The notes below the pieces were generated by a model that was given only the letters and a program-made list of their open reading frames with translations, was not told the DNA's origin and did not search any database. This document shows positions 54,722-64,000 of a stretch of 64,000 bases of DNA, piece after piece (position 1 is the first letter of the stretch; each line of letters begins with the position of its first letter). The translations under genes and the position numbers were made by a program. The DNA lies in the NCBI GenBank assembly GCA_001296005.1, contig LJHR01000025.1:1-64000 (forward strand), read 5' to 3'. This stretch comes from an alpha proteobacterium AAP38 (GTDB taxonomy: Bacteria > Pseudomonadota > Alphaproteobacteria > Azospirillales > Azospirillaceae).

Positions 54722-55218
54722 TCGACCGCCCCTCCTACCCTCGGCCTTTCAACACACCGCTTGAATGCGGCCTGCGTATCCTTTTTATTTTGGATGCACA
54801 GCGTGATCGGCCCGCCGACTTGCAGCGCCTCGTTTCATACGACTATCTCCTTGTTCATTCAGGCGACGTGCCGGGAGGACCATCCAGCCTCCATCCGGCC
54901 GTGCCTTTTCGTGGAAGCGAATTATTGGTCAAACGCGACCTGGTCAATGCAGGCCTTAACCAGATGCACTCGCGAGAACTTCTAAAAAAATCGTTCGATA
55001 CCTCTGGCATACTCTATTATTCAACGCAGCTTACAAGCGCTTTTCTGGCCCTGCTGCACACAGCTTACGCTGAGGCATTACGCGAACGCGCCGAATGGGT
55101 TGTCAGCAACTTCGGGAACTTCGCGGATTCTGACCTCAACGCTTTTATGTCGCAGAACATTGGGCGTTGGGGTGGAGAATTCGACCGTCTCATTGCGCTT
55201 AGGGAGCTCGAGTTCTAA
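54718..55218 (+). CDS. ABC-3C middle component
   Basis: The 166-residue helical protein starts at the ATG at 54718, overlapping the effector stop by 4 bases. It contains FNTPLECGLRILFILDA and YDYLLVHSGDVPGGPSSLHP, a pattern I associate with the small middle component that links the effector to the ATPase in three-component ABC systems. It ends one base before the next ATG. It has no catalytic motif. Confidence 0.75.
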   Translation: MIDRPSYPRPFNTPLECGLRILFILDAQRDRPADLQRLVSYDYLLVHSGDVPGGPSSLHPAVPFRGSELLVKRDLVNAGLNQMHSRELLKKSFDTSGILYYSTQLTSAFLALLHTAYAEALRERAEWVVSNFGNFADSDLNAFMSQNIGRWGGEFDRLIALRELEF

Positions 55219-55219
55219 C

Positions 55220-57064
55220 ATGCTTCAGGTCCGCAAAATCCTGCTGCGCGGCAAGGGCGTTCTCGATGCCGAGATCGACTTCACGACTGGAGGCAATATC
55301 GTCGCTGGTGATTCAGATACCGGCAAGAGCTATCTATTACGCTGCCTAGACTACATCTTTGGCGCTGATGAGATGGCGAAGCGCATTCCGGAAGCCGAAC
55401 CCTATTCCACACTGTTCGTGCAATTCGAGAACAGTTCTGGTGAAATCCTCACAATCGAGCGCCATCTGTCGGGCGGGGACTTGGCAGCCCACTACTGCTT
55501 GATCGAGGACATCAAGCAAAGGGGCAAGGTTCTTAGCGCGAAGCGGTCAGGCAAAAGTCGGGCATTTGACGTCACCGAGGCGCTCCTCGCCTTCGCCGGC
55601 ATATCGGAAGCCGTGTTGCGCAAGAACGATCGGGGCACTGTTCAGCGCCTCACGCTGCGGCTCCTCATGCCGACCGTGCTGGTCGATGAGATCAGTATTA
55701 TCGACGAGGTCTCGCCTGTTCTCGGTAAGGCAGGCTTTGACGAAACTGCTCGCAAACGCATGTTCGCCTACATGCTCACCGGTAAGGATGACGACGGCAT
55801 AATTGAGGCAGATAAGGCGGAGATCGCCAGAGCGCGTCTAACGGCCCAGATCGGTATCATAGGCAATCTGCTGGAGCCGATAGAAAAACGTTTGAGCCAG
55901 CAGCCGGCATCCGACGAGGACACTATTGATAAGGTCGACACGGCAATCGCCCGTTTGTCTGCTTCGTTGGCTGAAATCTCTGGAGAACGTGCTGAACTAC
56001 AAGCAGAACGGCTGAAGGCGACACAAACGCTCCAGCGCGCGCAGTCGCAGACCGTTGCCTCTGATGAGCTGCTTACGCGCTACCGTTTGCTCGACGCTCG
56101 ATATGGCTCCGACCTCAATAGGCTCGATTTCGTGAGCGAGGGAGCTCACTTCTTCGAAGGCCTGCAAGCGGTCGCCTGTCCGTTGTGCGAACAGCCGATG
56201 ACCGACGAGCATGCTCATGCGGCGCTGTCGATCTTGGGTGTCATGGAGTCGGCTCGCGCCGAGGCCGCCAAGATACTGGGGCAGAAGAAGGACCTCGCTG
56301 CCGCCATCCAGACCTTGGAAGCCATCAAAGCGAAGCACGAGAAAGAGGGTGCCTCGGCGAGCGCCACGCTTGAGCGGACAGACAGAAGGATCGCAGAGGT
56401 TATAGCACCAGCCATGAGGTTTACTACCAAACGTTTAGAAACGTTAGTAGCGCGTCGCATAGAATTGGAGGGACGTCGCGCAGATGAGGAGCAGGCGCAG
56501 ACGTTGCGAACGTTGCGATCGGATCTTGAGGGGGCCGGCGGCAGCAAAACCCCGAAACGCGAATGGGAGTCACTTCCGTCCATCGCGCTTCGCGATCTGT
56601 GCATGCAGATCGAGGCAGTCCTCAAGGAATGGGAATGGAAAGGTGAAGGCCGCGTCGAGTTCGACAAGGATGCCTTCGATATTGTGGTCGACGGTCAGGC
56701 TCGCCAGTCCCATGGTAAGGGGGTGCGTGCCGTTCTTCATTCTGCCTTCGTCATTGGTTTGCTGCGGTATTGCAAGAAGGACGGCCGACCTCACCTGGGC
56801 ATGGTCATGATTGACTCTCCGTTGACCAGCTATAAGAAGAACATCCCGGGTAGGGCTGCCAATACCTCTAAGGATGGGCCGGTACACGAGGGCATCGAGG
56901 CGGCATTCTGGAAATCTCTGACTTCGGTTGATCCAGCTTTGCAGATCATTATCGTCGAGAACAAGGAACCACCGAAAGCGGTCGCGGATGCGGTGAAATA
57001 TCACTGGTTTGCTGGAGAGTTTGCCCAGCTTGGCGACCGCAGGGCATTTATCCCCGACCGGTAA
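55220..57064 (+). CDS. DUF3732 SMC-like ATPase (ABC-3C)
   Basis: The 614-residue product has an N-terminal ATPase half with Walker A GDSDTGKSYLL near 32. A coiled-coil middle carries a Rad50-type zinc-hook CPLCEQP near 320, and the C-terminal half has Walker B GMVMIDSPLTSYKK near 529. It is the DUF3732 member of an ABC three-component conflict system: it probably senses or clamps DNA and licenses the partner nuclease. It follows the middle component directly. Confidence 0.88.
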   Translation: MLQVRKILLRGKGVLDAEIDFTTGGNIVAGDSDTGKSYLLRCLDYIFGADEMAKRIPEAEPYSTLFVQFENSSGEILTIERHLSGGDLAAHYCLIEDIKQRGKVLSAKRSGKSRAFDVTEALLAFAGISEAVLRKNDRGTVQRLTLRLLMPTVLVDEISIIDEVSPVLGKAGFDETARKRMFAYMLTGKDDDGIIEADKAEIARARLTAQIGIIGNLLEPIEKRLSQQPASDEDTIDKVDTAIARLSASLAEISGERAELQAERLKATQTLQRAQSQTVASDELLTRYRLLDARYGSDLNRLDFVSEGAHFFEGLQAVACPLCEQPMTDEHAHAALSILGVMESARAEAAKILGQKKDLAAAIQTLEAIKAKHEKEGASASATLERTDRRIAEVIAPAMRFTTKRLETLVARRIELEGRRADEEQAQTLRTLRSDLEGAGGSKTPKREWESLPSIALRDLCMQIEAVLKEWEWKGEGRVEFDKDAFDIVVDGQARQSHGKGVRAVLHSAFVIGLLRYCKKDGRPHLGMVMIDSPLTSYKKNIPGRAANTSKDGPVHEGIEAAFWKSLTSVDPALQIIIVENKEPPKAVADAVKYHWFAGEFAQLGDRRAFIPDR

Positions 57065-57238
57065 CGAGCCTGCTGAATTTTGCAACAAGAAATTTTGCAT
57101 TGAAGACTGAAATCGCAGCCATATGGGATTTTGAGCTCAATAAATCTGGTTCTGCTTTTCTCTTTGCTGATTTCCGCCACCGAGAATGTCCGCTGTTAAG
57201 CTTCGCATGGTCCGGTTTGAATGTCGGGCAAGGAGCGC

Positions 57239-60200
57239 TTACCGGAAGTCCCTCGACGCAACCCGCAGCTGACCACCAAGTTGCCCACCCGCCTCCGGCA
57301 CCTTCTCCAGTTCCTCCGTGATATCCGTCACTTTTTGCACGATCAGGTGGACCACCTCACCTTCCCTCTGCACCCTGCCCTTCGCAGCCATCAACTGCGC
57401 TCCCAGGATCTCCCGCCGGTACTTCTCAAACCGGTCCTTCCATACGATCAGGTTCGCAGCGCCGGTCCCGTCCTCCACCGTGATGAACAAAACCCCGCTG
57501 GCCGTGCCCGGCTGCTGCCTCACCAGCACCAGCCCGGCGATCTCAACCCATTTGCCATCGGCTGATTCCATTGCCTCCCGACAGGTCACCATCCCCCGGT
57601 GCCCCAGTTCCGCCCTGAGGAACCCCACCGGGTGGCCCTTCAGCGACAGTCCCGTTCGGACATAATCCTCCATCACCTCGCGACCGGCCGCCATCGGCCT
57701 CAACCCAACCTCCGGCTCAACCATCTCCGGCACCGCCTGGCTTTCCCGTGCTGCTGCCGCCGCAAAGAGAGGCAGCGGATCGTCCCTGAGCCCCTTGATC
57801 GCCCACAGCGCCTCGCGTCGGGCAAGCCCCAGCCCCGGCCGGAATGCATCCGCCTCGGCCAGCCTCACCAACTCAGCCTGCGGCACACCCGCCCGCCGCC
57901 ACAGATCGTCGACCGACACATAATTCCGGTCTGCCCGGGCCAATACGATCGACGCTGCATGGGCGTTCGCCAGACCCTTGACCATCCGCATGCCGAGCCT
58001 GACCGCCAGCCGCATCTCGTCGCCGGTTTCCTCCAGCGTGCAGTCCCACCGGGAAGCGTTGATGCAGACCGGCCTGACCTCAACGCCATGTTCCTCCGCA
58101 TCCCGCACGATCTGGGCCGGGGCGTAGAAACCCATGGGCTGGCTGTTCAGCAGCGAGGCGCAGAACACATCGGGGTGCCAGCATTTCAGCCAGGCGCTGG
58201 CATAGGCGATCAGCGCGAAGCTGGCGGCATGGCTCTCCGGGAAGCCGTAGCTGCCGAAGCCCTCCAGCTGCCTGAAGGTCTGCTCCGCGAATTCCGGGGC
58301 GTAGCCGTTGGCCACCATGCCCTCGATCAGCTTGTCGCGGAACTTCGACACTCCGCCCGTCATCTTGAAGGTGGCCATGGACTTGCGCAGCATGTCCGCC
58401 TCGCCAGGGGAGAAGCCCGCGCATTCGATGGCCACCCGCATGGCCTGCTCCTGGAAGAGCGGCACGCCCAGGGTCTTGCCCAACACCTTCTCCAGCTCCG
58501 GTGTCGGGTACTCCACCGGCTCCAACCCCTCCCGCCGACGCAGATAGGGGTGGACCATGTCGCCCTGGATCGGTCCGGGCCGGACGATGGCCACCTCGAT
58601 GACCAGATCGTAGAAGGTGCGCGGCTTCAGGCGGGGCAGCATGGACATCTGCGCTCGGCTTTCGATCTGGAAGGTGCCGAGCGTGTCGGCCTTGCGGATC
58701 ATGGCGTAGGTTCTCGGGTCCTCTGCCGGGATGGTCGCCAGGTCCAGCCGGATGCCCTTGTGGTCGGCCAGCAGGTCCAGCCCCTTGCGCATGCAACTCA
58801 GCATGCCGAGCGCCAGTAGATCGACCTTCATGAACTTCAGCGCATCGATGTCATCCTTGTCCCATTCGATTACCTGCCGATCCTTCATGGCCGCCGGTTC
58901 GATCGGCACCAGATCGTCCAGCCGGTCGTGCGTCAGCACGAAGCCACCGGGATGCTGCGACAGATGCCGGGGAAAGCCCGTGAGCTGCCGGGCGAGGTCC
59001 AACGACAGGCGCAGTCGCCGGTCGGTCAGGTCAAGGCCAAGCCCCTTCAGGCGCTCGTCGTCCAGCCCCTCCTCCGACCAGCCCCAGACCTGGCCCGATA
59101 GCATGCGGACAAGGTCCTCGGGCAGGCCCAGGGCCTTGCCCACGTCCCGCAAGGCACCCTTCGTCCTGTACCGGATGACGGTGGAGCACAGCGCAGCCCG
59201 GTCGCGGCCATAGGTGTCGAAGACCCACTGCATGACGGTCTCGCGCCGTTCATGCTCGAAGTCGACGTCAATGTCCGGCGGTTCCCGCCGCTCCTCGCTG
59301 ACGAACCGCTCGAAGAGCAGATCGTTGCGGGCGGGATCGATGCTGGTAATGCCCAGCACGTAGCAGACGGCGGAGTTCGCCGCCGACCCGCGCCCTTGGC
59401 AGAGGATGCCCTGGGAGCGCGCGTAGCGGACGATGCTGTTCACCGTCAGGAAATAGGGGGCGTAGTCCAGCTTCTCGATCAGCGCCAGTTCATGGCGCAG
59501 GGTGGCCGCCACCTCCTCGGGCAGCCCTTCGGGATACCGGTCCCCTGCCCCCTCCCAGGTCAGCGCCTCCAGCGTCTGCTGCGGCGTCAGCCGGGGATCG
59601 TCCCGCTCCTCCGGATACTGGTAGGTCAGCTCGCCCAGGCTGAATCGGCACTGCTCGATGATCTCCAGGCTTCGGGCCAGCGCCTCGGGATACCGGCCGA
59701 ACAGCCGGTGCATCTCCTCGGGCGGCTTAAGGTACCGGTCGGCATGGCGTTCACGTTGCGCCCCCAATTGGTCGATCACGCTGTTGCGCCGGATGCAGGA
59801 GAGAACGTCCTGGAGAATGCGCCGACCGGGATCGTGGAACAGCACGTCGTTGGTCACGACGGTGGGCACGCGCATGCGGGCGGCCAGGTTCGACAACTCG
59901 TGAAGGCGCAGCTGGTCGTTCGGGCGGCGGCGCAGCGTCAGGGCCAGATAGGCCCGGTCACCGAAGGTCTCCCGCAGCCGCCTGAGACGGCGACCGCACT
60001 CCTCGTCCGCCTGGTCGGGCACCAGGACCGCCAGCAGCCCCTCCGCATGGGCGGCGACATCCGCCCAGTCCAGGCGGCATTTGCCTTTGCCCCCGCGGGC
60101 CTTGCCCAGCGAGAGGAGGCGGCACAGCCGGGAATAGGCGGGCCGGTCGGTGGGATAGACCAGCAGGGCGGTGCCATCGGCCAGATCCAGGTGGCACCCC

Positions 60201-60400
60201 ACGACGAGGCGCACGCCGGTCGATTTGGATGCTTCCCAGGCCCGGACCATGCCGGCCAAGGAGTTGCGGTCAACGACGGCCAGGGCCTCGATGCCCAGGT
60301 GGGCGGCCGTAACGAACAACTCCTCGGCAGACGATGCGCCCCTCAAGAAGGAGAACTGCGTGGTGACCTGAAGCTCGGCATAGCGCGGCCCTGGGTTCAT
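57239..60400 (-). CDS. dnaE2: Error-prone DNA polymerase DnaE2
   Basis: The 1053-residue product is a C-family polymerase: PHP domain at the N-terminus ([17 protein letters not shown]), [15 protein letters not shown] and [14 protein letters not shown] with the catalytic Asp residues near 375-380, helix-hairpin-helix and OB fold later ([20 protein letters not shown]). DnaE2 does translesion synthesis with ImuA and ImuB. The start is the ATG at 60400, which overlaps the ImuB stop (ATGA at 60397-60400); the open frame upstream is not the gene. Confidence 0.95.
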   Translation of the reverse strand: MNPGPRYAELQVTTQFSFLRGASSAEELFVTAAHLGIEALAVVDRNSLAGMVRAWEASKSTGVRLVVGCHLDLADGTALLVYPTDRPAYSRLCRLLSLGKARGGKGKCRLDWADVAAHAEGLLAVLVPDQADEECGRRLRRLRETFGDRAYLALTLRRRPNDQLRLHELSNLAARMRVPTVVTNDVLFHDPGRRILQDVLSCIRRNSVIDQLGAQRERHADRYLKPPEEMHRLFGRYPEALARSLEIIEQCRFSLGELTYQYPEERDDPRLTPQQTLEALTWEGAGDRYPEGLPEEVAATLRHELALIEKLDYAPYFLTVNSIVRYARSQGILCQGRGSAANSAVCYVLGITSIDPARNDLLFERFVSEERREPPDIDVDFEHERRETVMQWVFDTYGRDRAALCSTVIRYRTKGALRDVGKALGLPEDLVRMLSGQVWGWSEEGLDDERLKGLGLDLTDRRLRLSLDLARQLTGFPRHLSQHPGGFVLTHDRLDDLVPIEPAAMKDRQVIEWDKDDIDALKFMKVDLLALGMLSCMRKGLDLLADHKGIRLDLATIPAEDPRTYAMIRKADTLGTFQIESRAQMSMLPRLKPRTFYDLVIEVAIVRPGPIQGDMVHPYLRRREGLEPVEYPTPELEKVLGKTLGVPLFQEQAMRVAIECAGFSPGEADMLRKSMATFKMTGGVSKFRDKLIEGMVANGYAPEFAEQTFRQLEGFGSYGFPESHAASFALIAYASAWLKCWHPDVFCASLLNSQPMGFYAPAQIVRDAEEHGVEVRPVCINASRWDCTLEETGDEMRLAVRLGMRMVKGLANAHAASIVLARADRNYVSVDDLWRRAGVPQAELVRLAEADAFRPGLGLARREALWAIKGLRDDPLPLFAAAAARESQAVPEMVEPEVGLRPMAAGREVMEDYVRTGLSLKGHPVGFLRAELGHRGMVTCREAMESADGKWVEIAGLVLVRQQPGTASGVLFITVEDGTGAANLIVWKDRFEKYRREILGAQLMAAKGRVQREGEVVHLIVQKVTDITEELEKVPEAGGQLGGQLRVASRDFR

Positions 60401-61920
60401 CCGAAGATCCCATGCAGGAACCAGCGGTGAGAGCCCGTGGCCGGGTCCTCGCCATCCCCGGCCCGGTAGACCCAGTAGCGTTCGCCGGCATCGTCCTCCA
60501 CCCGGAAATAGTCGCGGACGGCCTCCAGCTCGGCGTCGCGCCGCCACCATTCCCCGAAGACCCGCTCCGGCCCGTCGGCCCGTCGCACCCGGCGGCGGAC
60601 GCCCCGCCAGGTAAAGGAGGCTGGCGGGTGGTCGGGCAGTAGCGCGACGGTCTCGATGGGCTCGGGCCGCGCCAGCAGCCGGGCCGGCCGGGGCCAATGG
60701 TCGGGCCAGCCCGTCCCTGTGTCAGGTGCCATGGCAGGGATGCGCTGCACGGACCTTTCGGGTACGTCGCTGGCGACGGCGGCGATCCGGTAGACCGCCC
60801 GCCCGCCAATGCGGTTGGCCAACGTATCGACGAGACCGGACACGTCCGGCCGGGCCACCTCGACCAGGGAACTGACAGCCTGCTTCATCTCCAGCGGTTC
60901 GGCGATGGCGGCCACCAGGACCATGGCCTCGATCCCGAAGCCGGGATCGATGGTCTCGATCTTATCGCAGAGCAGCCGGGTCAGGCGCCAGACGTCCCGC
61001 GTGGGTAGAGCCATGCCAACGCGCACGGCCTGGAGGCGGCTATCGACGCGGTGGACCAGCAGGTCCAGCCGACGGGCACCCAGGCCGCGTTCCTCCAGCG
61101 CCAAGCACAGGTCGGCGACCAGCTTGCCGATGTAGCGCGCGATGGTCTCGGCCGCCGCGATCGGTTCCGCGAACGCGCGGCGGGCTTCGACTTGGTCGGC
61201 GGGCCGGACGGGGTCGAAGGGTTCGGACGCCTCCCCCAGCGCCTGGTCGATCCGGCGGGCCAGTTGTGGCCCGAAGCGCAGGGCCAGCGGGGCGCGCGGC
61301 TGGCGCTGCAGGTCGCCCACGGTCCTGAAACCCAATGTGCGGAGATCGCCGGCCATTGCCGGCGGCAGGCGAAGGGCCTCCAGCGGCAGGGGTGACAGCA
61401 ACGACAGGCCCCGGCCTGGGTCGGCCACGAAGATGGGTCTGGCCAAATACCGCGCGAAGGCATGGGCGGCCCCCCAGCTGTCGGCCACGGCGGCCCGGGC
61501 CTCGACACCTGACATGGCCAGCCGGCCGACCAGGGACTCCAGCATGGTCTCCTCGCCGCCATGCAGATGATCGGCTCCGGTGGTGTCGATGACGATGCCG
61601 TCTGGCGGATCGGCGGCGACCAGCGGGGAGAACCGTTGGAGAATCCACAGCGCCAGCCGATGAAGTCCTTCCTGGTCTGCCTGCGGTGCGGCCTCATTGA
61701 CCGCCAATCCCGGCACAAGGACCTGGGCCTTGGTGAGCGCCATGCCGGGGCGCAGTCCGGCCTCCAGTGCCGCCTGGCAGCAAGCCGTCACCATGCGTCG
61801 ATTGCGGACGCGGCCTGCCAGGACCAGCGGTCGGTCAGCTGGCGGCGCTGCGTCCCCAGCCGCCCGCCGTAGCCGGTCGATCGGCCAGTTCGGCAGGTAG
61901 AGCGAGACGACCCTGTTCAT
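60397..61920 (-). CDS. imuB: ImuB, Y-family polymerase-like mutasome protein
   Basis: The 507-residue product starts [20 protein letters not shown], where the catalytic acid of active Y-family polymerases is replaced, as in all ImuB proteins. The palm and finger segments ([31 protein letters not shown]) and a C-terminal extension with beta-clamp-binding potential follow. It does not polymerise but bridges ImuA and DnaE2 to the clamp. Its ATG at 61920 lies inside the end of imuA, an 86-base overlap. Confidence 0.93.
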   Translation of the reverse strand: MNRVVSLYLPNWPIDRLRRAAGDAAPPADRPLVLAGRVRNRRMVTACCQAALEAGLRPGMALTKAQVLVPGLAVNEAAPQADQEGLHRLALWILQRFSPLVAADPPDGIVIDTTGADHLHGGEETMLESLVGRLAMSGVEARAAVADSWGAAHAFARYLARPIFVADPGRGLSLLSPLPLEALRLPPAMAGDLRTLGFRTVGDLQRQPRAPLALRFGPQLARRIDQALGEASEPFDPVRPADQVEARRAFAEPIAAAETIARYIGKLVADLCLALEERGLGARRLDLLVHRVDSRLQAVRVGMALPTRDVWRLTRLLCDKIETIDPGFGIEAMVLVAAIAEPLEMKQAVSSLVEVARPDVSGLVDTLANRIGGRAVYRIAAVASDVPERSVQRIPAMAPDTGTGWPDHWPRPARLLARPEPIETVALLPDHPPASFTWRGVRRRVRRADGPERVFGEWWRRDAELEAVRDYFRVEDDAGERYWVYRAGDGEDPATGSHRWFLHGIFG

Positions 61921-62587
61921 CGCAGGCCTCCAGTTCGAAATCGGCGCTCTCCCCGGCGCGGGCCCGGACCAGCTCGACCAGCCATCGGTGCCGTCCCACA
62001 CCCGGCACAGGCAGGGGGGCCGACGGCAGCGTCGACACCCGCCAGCGCGTGACGGCGGAGGTCGGCTGGCCGAAGTCGGCGGCATCCGCCTGTCGGCGCC
62101 AACGGCGGAGCGCGATGCCGATGGTCCGCTTGCCTTCCACCGCCAGCTGGAGGCGCCGCGACGCGGTCATGTTGAGCGCCGCGACCTCCGCCACGACGGC
62201 CCCCAGGCTGCCGTGGCGCAGCGCTTCCTCGGTACAGGCCAGCACCGTCTTGTCATCGCCGGCCTCCACGTAGATGACGCGGTCGGGCGGCAGGCCGGCC
62301 TGGGCCAGCGACGGGGCAAACAGGTCCGGCTGGGTGCAGATCCAAAAGACCGGCCCCTCGGTGCGGGCCGCAATGCCGGCGCTGAACAGCGCCGCTGCCG
62401 CGCCGTCGACGGTTCCCGGCCCGCCACCCGCCACCTCGTGGAGCGCACCCAGGGCCAGCCCGCCGCCGGGCAGCTTGGCGTCGAGGACGGGCAGCCCAAA
62501 GGGCAGCACGCCGCCTTCCTGGCGCGACTGGCCTTCGATCCGGGCGATCTGCGCGCGCAGGGACGCTATGGCGGATGCGTTCCGCAA
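61835..62587 (-). CDS. imuA: ImuA, RecA/SulA-like mutasome protein
   Basis: The 250-residue product has the RecA-like strand order with GGGLALGALHEVAGG at the P-loop position and FWICTQPDLFAPSLAQAGL downstream. It regulates RecA and recruits DnaE2. It starts at a TTG at 62587; AGGAG six bases upstream decides this start. It is first in the imuA-imuB-dnaE2 operon and lies behind a LexA box. Confidence 0.92.
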   Translation of the reverse strand: MRNASAIASLRAQIARIEGQSRQEGGVLPFGLPVLDAKLPGGGLALGALHEVAGGGPGTVDGAAAALFSAGIAARTEGPVFWICTQPDLFAPSLAQAGLPPDRVIYVEAGDDKTVLACTEEALRHGSLGAVVAEVAALNMTASRRLQLAVEGKRTIGIALRRWRRQADAADFGQPTSAVTRWRVSTLPSAPLPVPGVGRHRWLVELVRARAGESADFELEACDEQGRLALPAELADRPATAGGWGRSAAS

Positions 62588-62608
62588 GGAGGGCTCCTAA
62601 GGAAAATC

Positions 62609-62623
62609 GTTCCCTATATGTTC
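62609..62623 (-). promoter_or_regulatory. LexA (SOS) box of the imuA operon
   Basis: GTTC at 62609-62612 and GTTC at 62620-62623 are spaced by exactly 7 bases (CCTATAT), the alphaproteobacterial LexA motif. It lies 22-36 bases upstream of the imuA start, placing the operon under SOS control. The gene reads away on the minus strand, where it appears as GAAC-N7-GAAC. Confidence 0.88.
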
Positions 62624-62666
62624 TCTGTCTCCCCGGGCGAGTCAAGGGCATTGAAGACCCAACATA

Positions 62667-62704
62667 AGCGTCAGCCATGGGCAAGACGGCCCACAGTTGA
62701 CGCT
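62667..62704. other. Hairpin between the SOS operon and the replication region
   Basis: AGCGTCA (62667-62673) and TGACGCT (62698-62704) are inverted, with TGGGC / GCCCA forming an inner stem. No T run follows. It lies about 270 bp past the 3' end of the leftward repA gene, so it is probably not that gene's terminator. Confidence 0.4.
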
Positions 62705-62779
62705 CAGGGAGGAAGCTGCCGAATTATAGGTGTTCCTCAAACCGTCGTTTGGCGGACCTGGAAAGCCGTTCCCGGTCTA

Positions 62780-62817
62780 TCCGCTTAGCGTGGTTTTCCG
62801 CCCCTTCTATGCCGTGC
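62780..62817. repeat. B-type element end
   Basis: Read inward on the minus strand from 62817, CACGGCATAGAAGGGGCG and the following GAAAACCACGCTAAGC match the B end of the 168-bp element. The rest of that element is not clearly present to the left, so this is a remnant. Confidence 0.5.
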
Positions 62818-62850
62818 CCTCTATAGAGGACAAGGACGGTCTACAGGATC

Positions 62851-62984
62851 GGTCGGTAAAGTCCAATGCTCGAAAGACCTGAGATCTCCCCGCGCCAAAA
62901 GCTGTCCTGATCTAAGCAACCGATAACGACAGCTGGTCGGTAAAGTCCAAGTTCCCTGCCCTACAGGATTGGACTTTACCGACC
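62851..62984. repeat. Iterons downstream of repA (origin of replication part)
   Basis: GGTCGGTAAAGTCCAA occurs at 62851-62866 and 62935-62950, and inverted at 62969-62984. The last copy overlaps the end of repA: its GGTCGGTAA encodes the final Gly-Arg-stop. Iterons bind the initiator and control copy number. Confidence 0.8.
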
Positions 62985-63890
62985 AATACCCAGCTTGCTG
63001 ATCGGCGGTGGCGAAGGAAACAGGGTCACCCCTTCCTTGGCGTCCAGGTCGATCCTGGATTCTGGGTAGGCTGCTATCGCCATTTTCAGGGAACCGGTGA
63101 ACTCCGGCTTAAAGTGCTTCATTTCCGCATAACCGGCGCCAAATTGCTGGAATAGGCTGGTCCAGGACAGCTTTGTTGGTCGGTCCAGGCTGTGCAGCCG
63201 ATAAGCCAGCCAGATATACGCATCGAGTGCCATGGACTTGTTGCTGATCTGTCGGATGGCGCTCTCAAGGACGGGAACCGGATGGTCTTTTAGCGCCCGA
63301 AAAAAGGTCTCCGAGAGTTCCACCGTTTCTGGGAACATCTCGCTCTGCCGGCCATCCGCGGAAAAGGCAATGTCGCGGGACACAATGCCTTCCTTGGCCC
63401 GTACCTCCCGGCCTTCGGGAAGGTCCCAGAAGAACTGCAAGACGGATCTGCTGATCCTGTTAGCCTGGTCACGCACGTCCTTATAGGTCTTTCCACCGAC
63501 CGACATGCCCATTCGTTCCAGCCAGTCGGCCATCGATCGACCCAGTTCCACTTCCCGGCAGCCGGTCTGCAGAGCGCGTGTCTGCAGATAAAGCAGGATC
63601 ATGCGGGCACGTGATCCATACGGGACGCCAACATAAGTCCCCGTCCGATCAACGCCGGACTGAACAACAAGCGTGATTTTGTGGCCCTTGCGTACCCAGG
63701 TCGATTCATCAATCCGACGGTGCGGAAGCGCTGTCAGGCAGAATCCCGAATAGCTGATGCCGAGCCGTTCGTTTTCGTCTGCCATGACTTCGGCTGCGAT
63801 TTCGATGATGCGCCGCTCTTCCTTGCTGCTGGCGGTGGCGAGCAAGGTGTCACGTCCATGCTGAGTGATCTGTTGGTGTATGTCAGCCAT
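62976..63890 (-). CDS. repA: Plasmid replication initiator RepA
   Basis: The 304-residue product has the RepA_C pattern of broad plasmid initiators: GISYSGFCLTALPHRRID, VGVPYGSRARMILLYLQTRA, MGMSVGGKTYKDVRDQANRI, then SKLGIGR. It binds iterons and opens the origin. I start it at the ATG at 63890 (MADIHQQI); an upstream in-frame start gives 12 extra residues. Iterons lie on both sides. Confidence 0.88.
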   Translation of the reverse strand: MADIHQQITQHGRDTLLATASSKEERRIIEIAAEVMADENERLGISYSGFCLTALPHRRIDESTWVRKGHKITLVVQSGVDRTGTYVGVPYGSRARMILLYLQTRALQTGCREVELGRSMADWLERMGMSVGGKTYKDVRDQANRISRSVLQFFWDLPEGREVRAKEGIVSRDIAFSADGRQSEMFPETVELSETFFRALKDHPVPVLESAIRQISNKSMALDAYIWLAYRLHSLDRPTKLSWTSLFQQFGAGYAEMKHFKPEFTGSLKMAIAAYPESRIDLDAKEGVTLFPSPPPISKLGIGR

Positions 63891-63927
63891 GGCGGTGATC
63901 GTGCTGCGGTGCGCGTGGTCTGTCAAA

Positions 63928-63998
63928 TTGGACTTTACCGACCGGGGCTAGTTGAAGGTTAATAGATTCTAACTATTAGTATAGTCGGTAAAGTCCAG
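63928..63998. repeat. Iterons upstream of repA
   Basis: An inverted copy (TTGGACTTTACCGACC, 63928-63943) and a direct copy at 63983-63998 with two end mismatches flank an AT-rich stretch (TTAATAGATTCTAACTATTAG), which may be the melting region and repA promoter. More copies probably continue past the right edge. Confidence 0.75.
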
Positions 63999-64000
63999 GG

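Noticed and set aside
60401-60697. N-terminal extension of DnaE2
   Set aside because: It overlaps imuB in another frame and is Arg/Gly/Pro-rich; the ATGA junction at 60397-60400 gives the family-typical start.

Overview
This window looks like part of a large conjugative plasmid of an alphaproteobacterium, probably from the Azospirillum/Rhodospirillales neighbourhood. That placement is inferred from four things: high G+C sequence, a GTTC-N7-GTTC LexA box (the alphaproteobacterial type) in front of an imuA-imuB-dnaE2 operon, ISNCY- and IS66-type transposase remnants, and a RepA-type initiator surrounded by iterons. I saw no rRNA, tRNA or CRISPR array.

Layout. 1-4.9 kb is a scrap zone: an open-ended reading frame at the left edge, a truncated ISNCY transposase, short repeat elements resembling MITEs, a DUF4407-type membrane gene and a Lon-like AAA+ gene that have both lost their 5' ends. 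4.9-7.5 kb holds two divergent genes of unknown function framed by tandem 11-bp repeats. 7.5-14.3 kb carries an AlbA_2/ATP-binding regulator, an exported endonuclease/phosphatase-fold protein and a TrlF-like PHP-ATPase; two inverted copies of a 168-bp element bracket the last two. 14.4-28.4 kb is one tight three-gene operon of about 14 kb: an unrecognised 1043-aa protein, a 1646-aa DEAD/DEAH helicase with a DUF1998-like Cys4 end, and a 1982-aa coiled-coil/P-loop protein. It is the strongest candidate for an undescribed defence system.

28.4-38.3 kb is the DNA-processing half of a conjugation system in the order RHH protein, TrwB-like coupling protein, TrwC/TraI-like MobF relaxase, with a likely oriT and DnaA-box-like inverted repeats beside it. 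38.3-43.7 kb is a string of translationally coupled plasmid genes read leftwards, including a toprim protein, a PP-loop ATPase and small unknowns. 43.7-47.8 kb has structured DNA, an RHH repressor with a palindromic operator, an HMCES/YedK gene, a DUF736 gene and the second copy of a 90-bp hairpin element that lies 60-70 bp ahead of two small genes.

48.3-57.1 kb contains two more conflict modules: a WYL regulator, GIY-YIG protein and membrane coiled-coil operon, and a three-component ABC (ABC-3C) system with a restriction-endonuclease-like effector, a middle component and a DUF3732 ATPase, facing an XRE/AT-hook regulator. 57.2-62.6 kb is the SOS mutasome, and 62.8-64.0 kb is repA with its iterons. 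Together the genes describe a self-replicating, probably self-transmissible plasmid loaded with defence-type cassettes and a mutagenic repair operon. The type IV secretion channel and the partition genes are not in this window.
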